A stretch of 6,116 nt of DNA from an uncultured Collinsella sp. (GTDB taxonomy: Bacteria; Actinomycetota; Coriobacteriia; Coriobacteriales; Coriobacteriaceae), in contig CAUAGV010000106.1 in NCBI GenBank assembly GCA_958428675.1, forward strand, positions 1-6,116. Reading direction: 5' to 3'. The notes under the pieces were generated by a model. The model made no database searches, was not told the DNA's origin, and saw nothing but the letters and a program-made list of their open reading frames with translations. This document shows, one piece after another, positions 5,855 to 6,116 of the stretch. A program made the position numbers and the translations under genes. Positions within the stretch are counted from its first letter, which is position 1, and every line of letters starts with the position of its first letter.

Positions 5855-6116
5855 TTACCAACCCAAGAGCGAAAACGCCCCGTCGCAATAGCCAAAATGA
5901 AGCACGGCACCGTTGTCGGGTAGCTCTCCCCCGCCGGTCACGCATCTAAGAAACTCCTGGCAGGCTGAGCCGTGGGAGACGGCCAGCACGCAGTCGTGCC
6001 GGGGCCGGGCCATGATGCGGGACAGCGCCGCGGCCATACGGGCGCGAAGCTCACTTTCCGACTCGCCACCAAAGGCAACCGGATAATCGCCCCAGGGTTG
6101 CGCCGGCATCTCGCGG
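5855..6116 (-). CDS. Second histidine phosphatase, C-terminal part (5' end outside window)
   Basis: About 87 codons of a paralogue of the adjacent phosphatase, ending at TAA (5855-5857). The window edge removes its N-terminal half, including the RHG motif. It aligns with the neighbour throughout: MPAQPWGDYPVAFGGES against MPERPWRDFYRQFGGEG, then RHDCVLAVSHGSACQEFL against DHTCVLAVSHGSAIKEFL, with the second catalytic histidine kept in SHG, and then AVLHFGY against SVLHFAF. It stops about 26 residues earlier than its neighbour and has a shorter loop before AVLHF. The ATG at 6107-6109 aligns to an internal Met of the neighbour and is not the true start. It is the upstream gene of the pair, which probably arose by tandem duplication. 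Confidence 0.85.
   Translation of the reverse strand, partial: REMPAQPWGDYPVAFGGESESELRARMAAALSRIMARPRHDCVLAVSHGSACQEFLRCVTGGGELPDNGAVLHFGYCDGAFSLLGW

Noticed and set aside
5838..5945. Longer phosphatase start at 5945
   Set aside because: It overlaps the upstream phosphatase gene by 91 bases and adds an Arg-rich stretch before the RHG motif. The ATG at 5837 has a good ribosome binding site.

Overview
The window looks like a chromosomal segment of a fairly GC-rich actinobacterium of the class Coriobacteriia, most likely Collinsella or a close gut relative. I infer this from the GC-rich codon use, from a SerA of the short ACT-domain type, and from a multi-domain AbiEi/DUF559-like protein of a kind I associate with Coriobacteriia. 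No 16S or other taxonomic marker is present, so this is inference.

Layout: (1) 1-1642, plus strand: the 3' end of serC (phosphoserine aminotransferase), a 69-nt gap, then complete serA (3-phosphoglycerate dehydrogenase), closed by a very strong intrinsic terminator at 1606-1642. These are the first two steps of serine synthesis, in reverse order on the chromosome. (2) 1643-1912: about 270 nt of noticeably AT-richer sequence with no convincing gene. (3) 1913-2962, minus strand: a 349-aa protein with an AbiEi-like middle region and a C-terminal DUF559/Vsr-like nuclease-fold signature. It looks like an accessory gene placed between serA and the next plus-strand unit. (4) 2963-3116: a divergent intergenic region with palindromes and a -10-like element. 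(5) 3117-5066, plus strand: an M20 metallopeptidase (406 aa) followed after 39 nt by a short, degenerate DUF1015-family protein (229 aa), probably one operon. (6) 5111-5157: an 18-bp perfect hairpin that is an intrinsic terminator for leftward transcription. (7) 5202-6116, minus strand: two tandem, related histidine phosphatases (RHG/SHG type) separated by 17 nt, the upstream one cut by the window edge.

How the parts may work together: SerA and SerC make phosphoserine. No classical HAD-type SerB is in the window. The two histidine phosphatases belong to the superfamily that includes the metal-independent phosphoserine phosphatases, so they are possible but unproven candidates for the last step. 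DUF1015 genes are often found beside serC-serA in other anaerobes. Here the member is separated from serA by two genes and has lost the family's DGHHR motif. The most unusual items are the AbiEi/DUF559-like protein, with ECQG in place of the usual ExDG, and the eroded DUF1015 protein. I see no CRISPR array, tRNA, rRNA, insertion sequence or clear attachment site.
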